12,272 bases of DNA from CAZRZN01 sp964604565 (GTDB lineage: Bacteria; Pseudomonadota; Alphaproteobacteria; Rhodobacterales; Rhodobacteraceae). Positions 6,064-12,272 of the stretch are shown here, in pieces; position 1 is the first letter of the stretch, and each line of letters begins with the position of its first letter. Both the position numbers and the translations under genes were made by a program. The DNA lies in contig CAZRZN010000114.1 in the NCBI GenBank assembly GCA_964604565.1, positions 1-12,272 of the forward strand, read 5' to 3'. Below the pieces are notes generated by a model. The model did not search any database. It saw nothing but the letters and a program-made list of their open reading frames with translations, and was not told where the DNA came from.

Positions 6064-7464
6064 ATGCCGAACCTGATCGCCTATCTCGCGCTGGCGATAA
6101 GCCCGATCGTCGTCGCCGTGCTGATATCACGCCTGCGCCCGGATCGTGCGATCATCTGGTCGCTGCTCTTGTGCTACCTTTTTCTGCCGGAACCGCCTGC
6201 CGCCTTTGACTTGCCGTTGATCCCGGGGCTGGACAAACACAACATCCCGGCCCTCGCCGCCTTTCTGCTCATGATGGGGCGGCATGGCACGGGCGGCTCG
6301 CTGTTGCCGAACTCATCCCTCGGCAAGGCTTTGTTGCTGACCTATGTTCTGGCACCGGTCATCACCGCGCTCGGCAACAGCGAGCCTGTGTTTTACGGGC
6401 AAATTGCCCTGCCGGGCCTTGGGATCAAGGATGCCGCGGCATTGGTGCTGGAGCATTGCATGCATCTGATGCCATTTCTGCTGGCACGCCAACATCTGGC
6501 GAACGGCGGCGCACTGCGAGAGCTGCTGTTCGCGTTCGTGGTCTGCGGGCTGATCTATTCGCTCTTCATGCTGGTGGAAATGCGGCTTTCGCCGCAATTC
6601 AACATGTGGATCTACGGATATTATCAGGGCGTTTTTGCGACATCGATCCGCGAGGGTGGCTATCGCCCGACAGTCTTCCTGATTGCCGGTCTCTGGGTCA
6701 CCTTCTTCATGATGACCGCCGTTGTCTCTGCCGTTGCACTTAGCAGATGGCCCGGCACGCAACAACGGTTCAAACTCGCGCTCGCCGCGGTGTATCTGTC
6801 CCTCATCATCGTCATGGCCAAATCATTGGGCGCGCTGATCTTTACAGTTTTGCTTGTCCCGATGGTGCTCTTGTTGCCCTCCAGAACGCAGGTCCGCGTC
6901 GCTCTGGTAATCGGCTCGATGGCCCTGGCCTATCCCGTCATGAAGGGGTTGGATCTAGTGCCGGAGGACTACATGCTCAGCGAGGCGGCCAAGATCGACG
7001 AGAATCGTGCCGACTCCCTCGCATTTCGGTTCGAGAACGAGGAAACACTGCTTGATCGGGCAAGCCTCAAGCCTGTCTTCGGATGGGGAAGCTGGGGGCG
7101 CAATCACATCCTCGACCCTCAGACCGGCCGGATCCTGACCGTGACAGACGGACGGTGGATCATTACCATCGGTGTCTTTGGCTGGATCGGCTTTTTCGCG
7201 GAATTCGGGCTGTTGTTGTTGCCCTTGATGCTGATTGCGCGGCAATTGCGTGGCGCCGGGGCTGACAGTCTGTCGCCGCTTGTCGGTCCGGTATGCCTGA
7301 TTCTTGCGATCAATTTGGTGGATATGATCCCGAACGCGACCCTTACACCGCTGACGTGGCTGATCGCCGGCGCCTTGACCGGTTACGCCGAGAACCCACG
7401 CAAGGTGCCGGAGCCGAAAACAGCCAGTCTGGCTGGAAAGCTCCGCTGGCGATCCGTGATGTGA
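6064..7464 (+). CDS. Wzy / O-antigen ligase-like polysaccharide polymerase, integral membrane protein
   Basis: This 466-aa protein has about ten or more hydrophobic segments (for example residues 4-21, 29-41, 88-103, 151-171, 203-226, 237-270, 277-293, 366-392, 405-418 and 427-441). A large polar loop (about 296-365) holds RADSLAFRFENE and, at 337-347, PVFGWGSWGRN. This pattern of many spans and a late exported loop with conserved Arg and a P-x-x-G-W-G motif fits Wzy-type polymerases and O-antigen ligases (WaaL). Those act on undecaprenyl-linked glycans at the periplasmic face of the inner membrane. Polymerase and ligase roles cannot be separated from sequence alone. The ATG chosen starts directly before the first membrane span; an upstream in-frame TTG at 6019 would add a Pro-rich tail. 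The ribosome-binding site is weak. It converges on the acetyltransferase gene at 7705. Neighbouring acyltransferases support a surface-glycan role. Confidence 0.78.
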   Translation: MPNLIAYLALAISPIVVAVLISRLRPDRAIIWSLLLCYLFLPEPPAAFDLPLIPGLDKHNIPALAAFLLMMGRHGTGGSLLPNSSLGKALLLTYVLAPVITALGNSEPVFYGQIALPGLGIKDAAALVLEHCMHLMPFLLARQHLANGGALRELLFAFVVCGLIYSLFMLVEMRLSPQFNMWIYGYYQGVFATSIREGGYRPTVFLIAGLWVTFFMMTAVVSAVALSRWPGTQQRFKLALAAVYLSLIIVMAKSLGALIFTVLLVPMVLLLPSRTQVRVALVIGSMALAYPVMKGLDLVPEDYMLSEAAKIDENRADSLAFRFENEETLLDRASLKPVFGWGSWGRNHILDPQTGRILTVTDGRWIITIGVFGWIGFFAEFGLLLLPLMLIARQLRGAGADSLSPLVGPVCLILAINLVDMIPNATLTPLTWLIAGALTGYAENPRKVPEPKTASLAGKLRWRSVM

Positions 7465-7704
7465 AAGAAACGTACCTTCAGAAGAAGCGCAGCCTTCACA
7501 CCGCCGCACCCTTCCGCTTGGCGCCGCGGCGCGCGGTTCTAAAACCGGGGAAGCGTGCGCTAGGCAAACATCCGTGTTCCGCTTTTTGGCAGCAGACCGT
7601 CGGCGGAAAGGGGGGTGGCGAGGGGACCAGACAATCCTCCCCGATCAGCCAGCGCGAACAGCCGCCTTGAAAACGCCGGACCCTGCCCGGAAACAGGGCG
7701 CACC
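7465..7704. other. 240-bp convergent intergenic gap
   Basis: This gap lies between the ends of two converging genes and shows no credible gene. It contains a perfect 12-bp palindrome GCGCCGCGGCGC (7521-7532) and a small CGGTT/AACCG hairpin just after it. Neither is followed by a T-run on the plus strand, so I see no clear terminator for the polymerase-like gene. Confidence 0.5.
7670..7698 (-). terminator. Weak candidate terminator after the acetyltransferase gene
   Basis: On the minus strand CCCTG (7698-7694) and CAGGG (7685-7681) form a stem with an 8-base loop. A T4 run (7673-7670) follows after 7 bases. Short stem and distant T-run make this a low-confidence call. Confidence 0.25.
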
Positions 7705-8214
7705 TCAGGTATCCTGCGGGATGATGCGGGCCGGTATCCCTGCGACGGTGGCCCCCATCGGCACATCCCGCGTGACCACGGCATTGGCCCCGATCACCGC
7801 GTGGTCGCCCACGGTCAGCGGCCCGATCAGTTTGGCTCCGGCGCCGACATCCACATGCCCGCCGAGTACCACGGGCCCGGCCAGTGTCACCTGATGAAAC
7901 AACATGCAATTCACGCCAATCCGTGCCTCCGGGTGCACGATGATCCCCGTCGGATGGGTCAGACGCAGACCGCCACCGATCTCGGTCGTGAGGTGCAGTT
8001 CGCTCTGGCACATCAATGACCAGAACCAGTGATTGACCACCCAGTATCTTGCGACCATTTTTCCCAATGGGCCCCGACCGCGCCAGGACTGGTATCGTCT
8101 CACGGCCCGGATCATCTTCTTTCCCGGTTCCCAGAACCGAAGGACCCGCTCACGCGACCAATCCGGCACGTCTGCCGATATGCCTGTCTTGGTCATCTCT
8201 GCGTCATTGCCCAT
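7705..8214 (-). CDS. Left-handed beta-helix acetyltransferase, serine O-acetyltransferase-like
   Basis: This 169-aa protein has an N-terminal helical part rich in Trp and Arg (residues 19-70) and then hexapeptide repeats of a left-handed parallel beta-helix from about residue 75. The core HPTGIIVHPEARIGVNCMLFHQVTLAG (86-112) resembles the CysE active-site region. The end, VIGANAVVTRDVPMGATVAG (140-159), is the typical coil closing and acetyl-CoA-binding turn. Such short CysE-like proteins lack the long N-terminal domain of true CysE. They often sit in polysaccharide loci, where they acetylate sugars. The neighbouring polymerase-like gene and acyltransferase 3 favour that role over cysteine synthesis. 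The first ATG has AGGAG 11 bases upstream, a long spacing; the ATG at base 8196 (MTKTGISADV) is an alternative. The gene is divergent from the operon at 8372. Confidence 0.82.
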   Translation of the reverse strand: MGNDAEMTKTGISADVPDWSRERVLRFWEPGKKMIRAVRRYQSWRGRGPLGKMVARYWVVNHWFWSLMCQSELHLTTEIGGGLRLTHPTGIIVHPEARIGVNCMLFHQVTLAGPVVLGGHVDVGAGAKLIGPLTVGDHAVIGANAVVTRDVPMGATVAGIPARIIPQDT

Positions 8215-8371
8215 GCTGCGCCATACTCCTGCCCTGAAATGCGCTATCCTTGATGTTATGGCAACACTCTGACGGCAAGGTGCCGAAAACCTACGCCACG
8301 GTCAAAAAGGCCAGAGCCCGGAGAACCCGGATGGAGACACATGACGCCCGCGGACGAGGACACTTGAGTCG
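8215..8371. promoter_or_regulatory. Divergent promoter region between the acetyltransferase genes
   Basis: These 157 bp must hold the promoters of the minus-strand beta-helix acetyltransferase and the plus-strand acyltransferase operon. A small dyad TGTT-N5-AACA (8254-8266) lies near the minus-strand gene. No strong -35/-10 pair could be picked by eye. Two tiny leader frames lie at the right end. Confidence 0.4.
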
Positions 8372-8375
8372 ATGA
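8331..8375 (+). other. Possible 14-codon leader ORF overlapping the acyltransferase start
   Basis: An ATG at 8331 with GGAG seven bases upstream opens a 14-codon frame whose TGA overlaps the ATG of the acyltransferase gene as ATGA. A second frame of 8 codons starts at 8341 with GGAG four bases upstream and stops at 8367. The acyltransferase ATG itself has no good ribosome-binding site, so translation could depend on coupling to a leader. Not proven. Confidence 0.25.
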
Positions 8376-10426
8376 GCGCGCCAAGGCACTCACCGCTCCC
8401 TTATCGGGGCGATATCGACGGACTGCGCGCGATCGCGGTTCTGGCGGTCGTGCTGTATCATTTCGGCCTGCCGATCGGCGGCGGATTTGTCGGTGTGGAC
8501 GTGTTCTTCGTCATCTCGGGCTTTCTGATCGGCGGCATTCTGTGGCGCGAGTATGATGCCACCGGACGCATCGGTCTGGGCAACTTCTACCTGCGCCGTT
8601 TCCGCCGCCTTGCGCCGGCCTTCTTCGTAATGATTCTTGTGGTCACCGCGGTGGCCTGGGTGTTGCTCTTGCCGTTCGAGTTTCGCGAGTATGGCAAGGC
8701 CGTGATCGCGGCGACCGTCTATCTTTCCAATGTGCTGTTCTTCCGCGAGGCGGGCTATTTCGACACCGCGTCAGAGGACAAGCCGCTGCTGCACACATGG
8801 TCGCTGGCGGTCGAGGAACAGTTCTACATATTTCTGCCACTTGCCATGATCCTGCTTGCGCGCTGGCGTTGGGGGCTGATCGGCACCCTTGTTGCCTGCT
8901 GGGCGGCATCGCTGGCGGCCTGCGTGCTGATCACGCCATCCTCACCTACCGCCGCATTCTATCTGTTCCCCTTTCGCGCGTGGGAGATGCTCAGCGGGGT
9001 CCTTTTGGCGGTCTGGGGCCATCAGACCGGATCGCGATGGCGCGGTCATCCGGCACTGTCCTCCGTGGGTCTGGTCATGGTCGGCGCGTCGATCTGGTTC
9101 ATTCCGGCGGGGCCGTTGTTTCCCGGGCTCCTCGCGATCCCACCGGTCTTGGGCACCGTGCTTCTGCTGTCCTCCGGGACCGGCGCCAATTCGGTCAACC
9201 GGCTGCTGACCTATCCCGGATTGCGCTTTTTCGGGCTGATCTCCTATTCGCTCTATTTGTGGCATTGGCCGGTCTACACCCTCAGCGATTATCTGCGCGG
9301 CGGACATGTCGGCATACTGGAATCGCTGTGCTGGCTGGCGCTGTCCGTGGGTCTGGCCTGGCTGTCCTGGCGATTTGTCGAACAGCCGGTGCGTCATGCG
9401 CGCGCACTGCGGGGGCGCACCGTCCTTGGCGCAACGGTGATGGCCTCAGGGACGGCACTGGCGGTGGGCGGGCTGCTCTATGTCAAGGACGGGCTGCCGG
9501 ACCGGTTCGGCCCCGAGGCCCGTGTCCATATCGACGCATCCGGCGATTTCCTTCAGGACTGGAGCAGATGCTACATCGCGGACGACCTGCCTCTGGACGG
9601 GCTGGAGGTGTGTCCGATTGGCCCTGATGGCCCTCCGAAGGTGCTGGTCTGGGGCGACAGCCATGTGCGGGCCATGAAGGAGGGGCTGGACGTCGCAGCC
9701 CATGAGGCGGATGTCCCGGGCATTATCCTGTGGCGTGCGGGGTGTCCGCCGCTGTTCGACATCCGCAAGGTGGAAAGGGCCGCGACCCCCGCGCAGGACG
9801 CGGCCTGCACCCGGGCCAACGTCCAGATAAGGCAGGGGTTGGGCCGGCTCGACACGCTGGAGACGGTGCTGCTGATCGGACGGTGGGGGTATTACGCCAC
9901 CGGCGCCGGTCAGGGGTTCAACGCCCATGACCGCATCGCCCTTCACCCGACAGCAAAGCCCGTGTCGACCACCATGCCGCAGGCCCAACTGCTGGCAGAG
10001 GCCGCGCGCGCCACAGTCGAAACGCTCACGACGGATATCGGTCGCGTCTTTGTTTTGCGGCAGCCACCTGAAATTCCAATGTATTTCAGCCGCATCGCCG
10101 CGCGGGAGGCCGCCCATGCAGGAATGCCGCTGGCCCCGGCACCCCGTACCGAACCCGATGTTCGGGCTGATACGATGGTATTGCGGACCACGCTCGCGGA
10201 CGCGCCTTGGCTGCCCTTGGCAGAGGAAAGGCGTATCTCTTTCCTGGATCCTTGGCCGTTCTTCTGCGAGAGCGGATTTTGTTCGGCGGTGCAGCAAGGA
10301 CGCGGACAGTATTTCGACAACAATCACCTGACCAACAGCGCCGCGATCCGCATCCGCGAGGTGATCGCCCCGGTCTTTGACCAATCCGGGGCGCAGGTCA
10401 CGCGAACGGGACTCTCAGGCGGATGA
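8372..10426 (+). CDS. Acyltransferase 3 / SGNH fusion, OafA-type membrane O-acetyltransferase
   Basis: This 684-aa protein joins an N-terminal acyltransferase-3 membrane domain (about residues 11-370) to a C-terminal exported SGNH hydrolase-like domain (about 395-670), as in OafA-type O-antigen acetyltransferases. The first domain shows YRGDIDGLRAIAVLAVVLYH (11-30) with the conserved His30, GVDVFFVISGFLI, the basic FYLRRFRRLAP motif (72-82), HTWSLAVEEQFY (141-152) and SYSLYLWHWP (291-300). The second has block I GDSH (428-431), a block III-like GRWGYY (503-508) and the block V D-x-x-H pair D649/H652, so both halves look catalytically complete. The membrane half is thought to pass acetyl groups across the inner membrane and the SGNH half to transfer them to a sugar. 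It is the first gene of an operon; its stop overlaps the next start by 4 bases (ATGA). The acceptor glycan is unknown. Confidence 0.93.
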   Translation: MSAPRHSPLPYRGDIDGLRAIAVLAVVLYHFGLPIGGGFVGVDVFFVISGFLIGGILWREYDATGRIGLGNFYLRRFRRLAPAFFVMILVVTAVAWVLLLPFEFREYGKAVIAATVYLSNVLFFREAGYFDTASEDKPLLHTWSLAVEEQFYIFLPLAMILLARWRWGLIGTLVACWAASLAACVLITPSSPTAAFYLFPFRAWEMLSGVLLAVWGHQTGSRWRGHPALSSVGLVMVGASIWFIPAGPLFPGLLAIPPVLGTVLLLSSGTGANSVNRLLTYPGLRFFGLISYSLYLWHWPVYTLSDYLRGGHVGILESLCWLALSVGLAWLSWRFVEQPVRHARALRGRTVLGATVMASGTALAVGGLLYVKDGLPDRFGPEARVHIDASGDFLQDWSRCYIADDLPLDGLEVCPIGPDGPPKVLVWGDSHVRAMKEGLDVAAHEADVPGIILWRAGCPPLFDIRKVERAATPAQDAACTRANVQIRQGLGRLDTLETVLLIGRWGYYATGAGQGFNAHDRIALHPTAKPVSTTMPQAQLLAEAARATVETLTTDIGRVFVLRQPPEIPMYFSRIAAREAAHAGMPLAPAPRTEPDVRADTMVLRTTLADAPWLPLAEERRISFLDPWPFFCESGFCSAVQQGRGQYFDNNHLTNSAAIRIREVIAPVFDQSGAQVTRTGLSGG

Positions 10427-11976
10427 CACCCGTGTTCGAAACCGACTGGGACGTCATCGTGATCGGCGCAGGCATGGGCGGCGGAACGCTGGGCCGCGCC
10501 TTGGCCGAGGCCGGGCAAAAGGTTCTCTTCGTTGAAAAGGGCACGGAGGGATTGCGTTCGGAACGAAACGGCCTGTCTGGGATCTTCGTGCCGGAGGCGC
10601 GTGCGGCGCGCGGTCTTTGGCCGGATCCGCTGCATGTCGCGCTGGATGGCATCGAAACGCGCTTTTTCCCACCGCTTGGCAGCGGACCGGGAGGATCTTC
10701 GGTGTTTTACGCCGCAACCCTCGAAAGACCGGCCCGGCATGACCTGGACGATCTGCCCGACCAACCGCATCCGACCGGCGGCTGGCCGGTAAGCTATGAC
10801 GAAATGGCGCCCTGGTATGACAGGGCAGCGCGGCTGTTCCAAGTGCACGGCACACCTGATCCCCTGTCGCCGGAGGCACCCTTGCCGCTGCGCCCGCCCC
10901 CTGCGATGCACCCGGCAGAAGCCGCCTTGACCGACAGTCTGCGCGCCGCCGGTCTGCATCCCTACAGGTCGCACACAGGGATTGCCAACGTCGAAGACTG
11001 TCAAAATTGTCTCGGCAGGAAATGCCCGAAGCCCTGCAAGATGGATGGCCGGTCGGCCGGGGTGGAACCGGCGCTGGCCACCGGAAACGCACATCTCCTG
11101 ACGAATGCCGAGGTCACGAGACTGGTCGCCGAAGGTGACCGCATCACCGAGGTGGAAGTGCGGGTTGACGGCAAGGTGCGGACCCTTCGCGCGCACCGGT
11201 ATGTGCTGGCCGCGGGCGCACTGCATTCGCCACGGCTGTTGATGGCCTCCGTCTCCGAAGAGTGGCCGAACGGACTTGCCAACCGATCGGGGCTGGTGGG
11301 ACGGAACCTGATGCTGCATGTCGATGAGCGCTTCGCCCTCTGGCCAAAACGCGGCACGCCGGACACCGGGGCGACCAAGGGAATTTCATTCCGCGATTTC
11401 TATCGTCGTGCCGACATGCGCCTCGGCACGGTTCAGGCCATGGGGATCCGCGCCTCTTATGGCGAAATGGTTCATTTTCTCAACCGGATGCTGGCGCTGC
11501 GCGGACTTTCACGTTTCAGCATTCTGACCCGGCCCGCGGCGGCGATCGCGCATACGCTGCTGGGACATGCCCATCTCTTCGTCGGACTGATGGAGGATCT
11601 TCCGTATGCACATAATCGCGTTCTGCACGATCCCGCAAATCCAAGGCGGCTGGCGGTAAGTTACACGCTCTCCGACGAACTGAGGACGCGGCGCCGCGCC
11701 TTTCGGCGGGCGCTGCGCAAGGGGTTGCGAGGACACCGGCACATGTTTCTGTCCATCACCCCGGAATTGAACTGGGGACATCCCTGCGGCACGCTGTGTT
11801 TTGGCCATGATCCGGACAGATCCGTGACACGGGCAGACGGGCGGGCGCATGACGTGACAAATCTGTGGGTGGCGGACAGTTCCTTCATGCCGACCTCGAT
11901 GGGGGTGAATCCAAGCCTCACGATCGCCGCTCATGCCTTGCGCGTGGCACATCTGATGCTGAAGGACAGGACATGA
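10423..11976 (+). CDS. GMC-family FAD-dependent oxidoreductase with a four-cysteine motif
   Basis: This 517-aa protein carries the N-terminal FAD-binding Rossmann motif GAGMGGGTLGRALAEAG (15-31) with an acidic residue E38 at the end of the second strand. It has the LGSGPGGSS segment (85-93), the middle VLAAGALHSPRLL (261-273), and a GMC C-terminal domain with HPCGT (H453) and N496 in GVNPSLTIAAHA. H453 and N496 fit the His/Asn pair of GMC alcohol and sugar oxidoreductases. An unusual feature is C193-x2-C196-x4-C201-x3-C205, which could bind iron-sulfur or zinc. No signal peptide is seen, so it is probably cytoplasmic. It overlaps the acyltransferase gene before it and the SDR gene after it by 4 bases each (ATGA), so all three are probably translated together. 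A role in oxidising a sugar or precursor in glycan synthesis is inference. Confidence 0.9.
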   Translation: MTPVFETDWDVIVIGAGMGGGTLGRALAEAGQKVLFVEKGTEGLRSERNGLSGIFVPEARAARGLWPDPLHVALDGIETRFFPPLGSGPGGSSVFYAATLERPARHDLDDLPDQPHPTGGWPVSYDEMAPWYDRAARLFQVHGTPDPLSPEAPLPLRPPPAMHPAEAALTDSLRAAGLHPYRSHTGIANVEDCQNCLGRKCPKPCKMDGRSAGVEPALATGNAHLLTNAEVTRLVAEGDRITEVEVRVDGKVRTLRAHRYVLAAGALHSPRLLMASVSEEWPNGLANRSGLVGRNLMLHVDERFALWPKRGTPDTGATKGISFRDFYRRADMRLGTVQAMGIRASYGEMVHFLNRMLALRGLSRFSILTRPAAAIAHTLLGHAHLFVGLMEDLPYAHNRVLHDPANPRRLAVSYTLSDELRTRRRAFRRALRKGLRGHRHMFLSITPELNWGHPCGTLCFGHDPDRSVTRADGRAHDVTNLWVADSSFMPTSMGVNPSLTIAAHALRVAHLMLKDRT

Positions 11977-12272
11977 CGCAAATCACACCGCGGGATGGCT
12001 TTGCTATCGTGACGGGCGCAGGCTCCGGCCTTGGCCGGGCGCTTGCGCGACAGCTTTGCGAAAAGGGGTTCATCGTGGCGGGTACCGGGCGGCGGCCCGA
12101 GGCGCTGCAAGACACGGCAAAGCTTTGCCCAGAAGGGCGCTTCTTGCCGGCAACCATGGACGTGGCGGATTTCGATAAGGTCGCTCAGGGCTTTTCCTTG
12201 CTTATCGAGCAACACGGGCCTCTGGCCCTGCTGATCAACAATGCGGCGGTTTACCCGAGGATCGACCTCCTG
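11973..12272 (+). CDS. Short-chain dehydrogenase/reductase (N-terminal part)
   Basis: The first 100 codons are present; the gene runs off the right edge. It shows the classical SDR cofactor motif TGAGSGLG (14-21), the D63-V64 pair that contacts adenine, and NNAA (89-92). RR at 40-41 after the second strand suggests NADP rather than NAD preference. The catalytic Ser-Tyr-Lys would lie beyond the window. The start overlaps the GMC stop as ATGA and has AAGGA six bases upstream. Paired with a GMC oxidoreductase, it may carry out a second redox step on the same substrate, for example oxidation and then reduction to invert a sugar carbon. That pairing is inferred from coupling, not from any known pathway I can name. 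Confidence 0.88.
   Translation, partial: MTQITPRDGFAIVTGAGSGLGRALARQLCEKGFIVAGTGRRPEALQDTAKLCPEGRFLPATMDVADFDKVAQGFSLLIEQHGPLALLINNAAVYPRIDLL

Noticed and set aside
8254..8266. TGTT-N5-AACA dyad as an operator
   Set aside because: Only 4-bp arms, which is expected by chance; mentioned only as part of the divergent region.
9446..11319. Two long minus-strand open frames (312 and 331 codons)
   Set aside because: They lie antisense to the acyltransferase and GMC genes, whose motifs are complete on the plus strand.
1..12272. CRISPR arrays, complete insertion sequences, tRNA or rRNA genes
   Set aside because: No regularly spaced repeats, transposase motifs or structural RNA signatures were seen anywhere in the window.

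Overview
The window is GC-rich DNA from an alphaproteobacterium, most likely of the Rhodobacterales/Roseobacter type. This rests on the xsc-pta-(ackA)-soeA gene order, a SHOCT protein of a kind I associate with that order, and overall codon use. It is inference from gene content and was not confirmed by a search.

Region A (1-4157, all minus strand) is a C2-sulfonate dissimilation operon transcribed xsc > pta > ackA > soeA. Xsc, a ThDP enzyme, cleaves sulfoacetaldehyde with phosphate to sulfite and acetyl phosphate. Pta converts acetyl phosphate to acetyl-CoA. AckA converts it to acetate plus ATP. SoeA, of which only the first 64 residues are present, would be the molybdopterin subunit that oxidises toxic sulfite to sulfate. 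pta and ackA overlap by 4 bases (GTGA). About 80-115 bp upstream of xsc are two 14-bp direct repeats, 23 bp apart, resembling the direct-repeat sites of the MocR-type taurine regulator TauR. No tauR, transaminase, dehydrogenase or transporter gene lies in the window, so the source of sulfoacetaldehyde is unknown.

Region B (4158-6063) is sparse. It holds the xsc upstream region, a small 116-bp structure with imperfect terminal inverted repeats, a SHOCT-domain protein gene (minus strand), and a 525-bp stretch with no convincing gene.

Region C (6064-12272) looks like part of a cell-surface polysaccharide locus. It has a Wzy/O-antigen-ligase-like polytopic membrane protein (plus), a left-handed beta-helix acetyltransferase related to serine acetyltransferases (minus), and a plus-strand operon of three genes chained by two ATGA overlaps. 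These are an acyltransferase-3/SGNH membrane acetyltransferase, a GMC-family flavin oxidoreductase with an unusual four-cysteine cluster, and a short-chain dehydrogenase cut by the window end. The tight coupling suggests joint modification of one product, plausibly a glycan or its precursor. No glycosyltransferase is visible, so the pathway assignment stays tentative.
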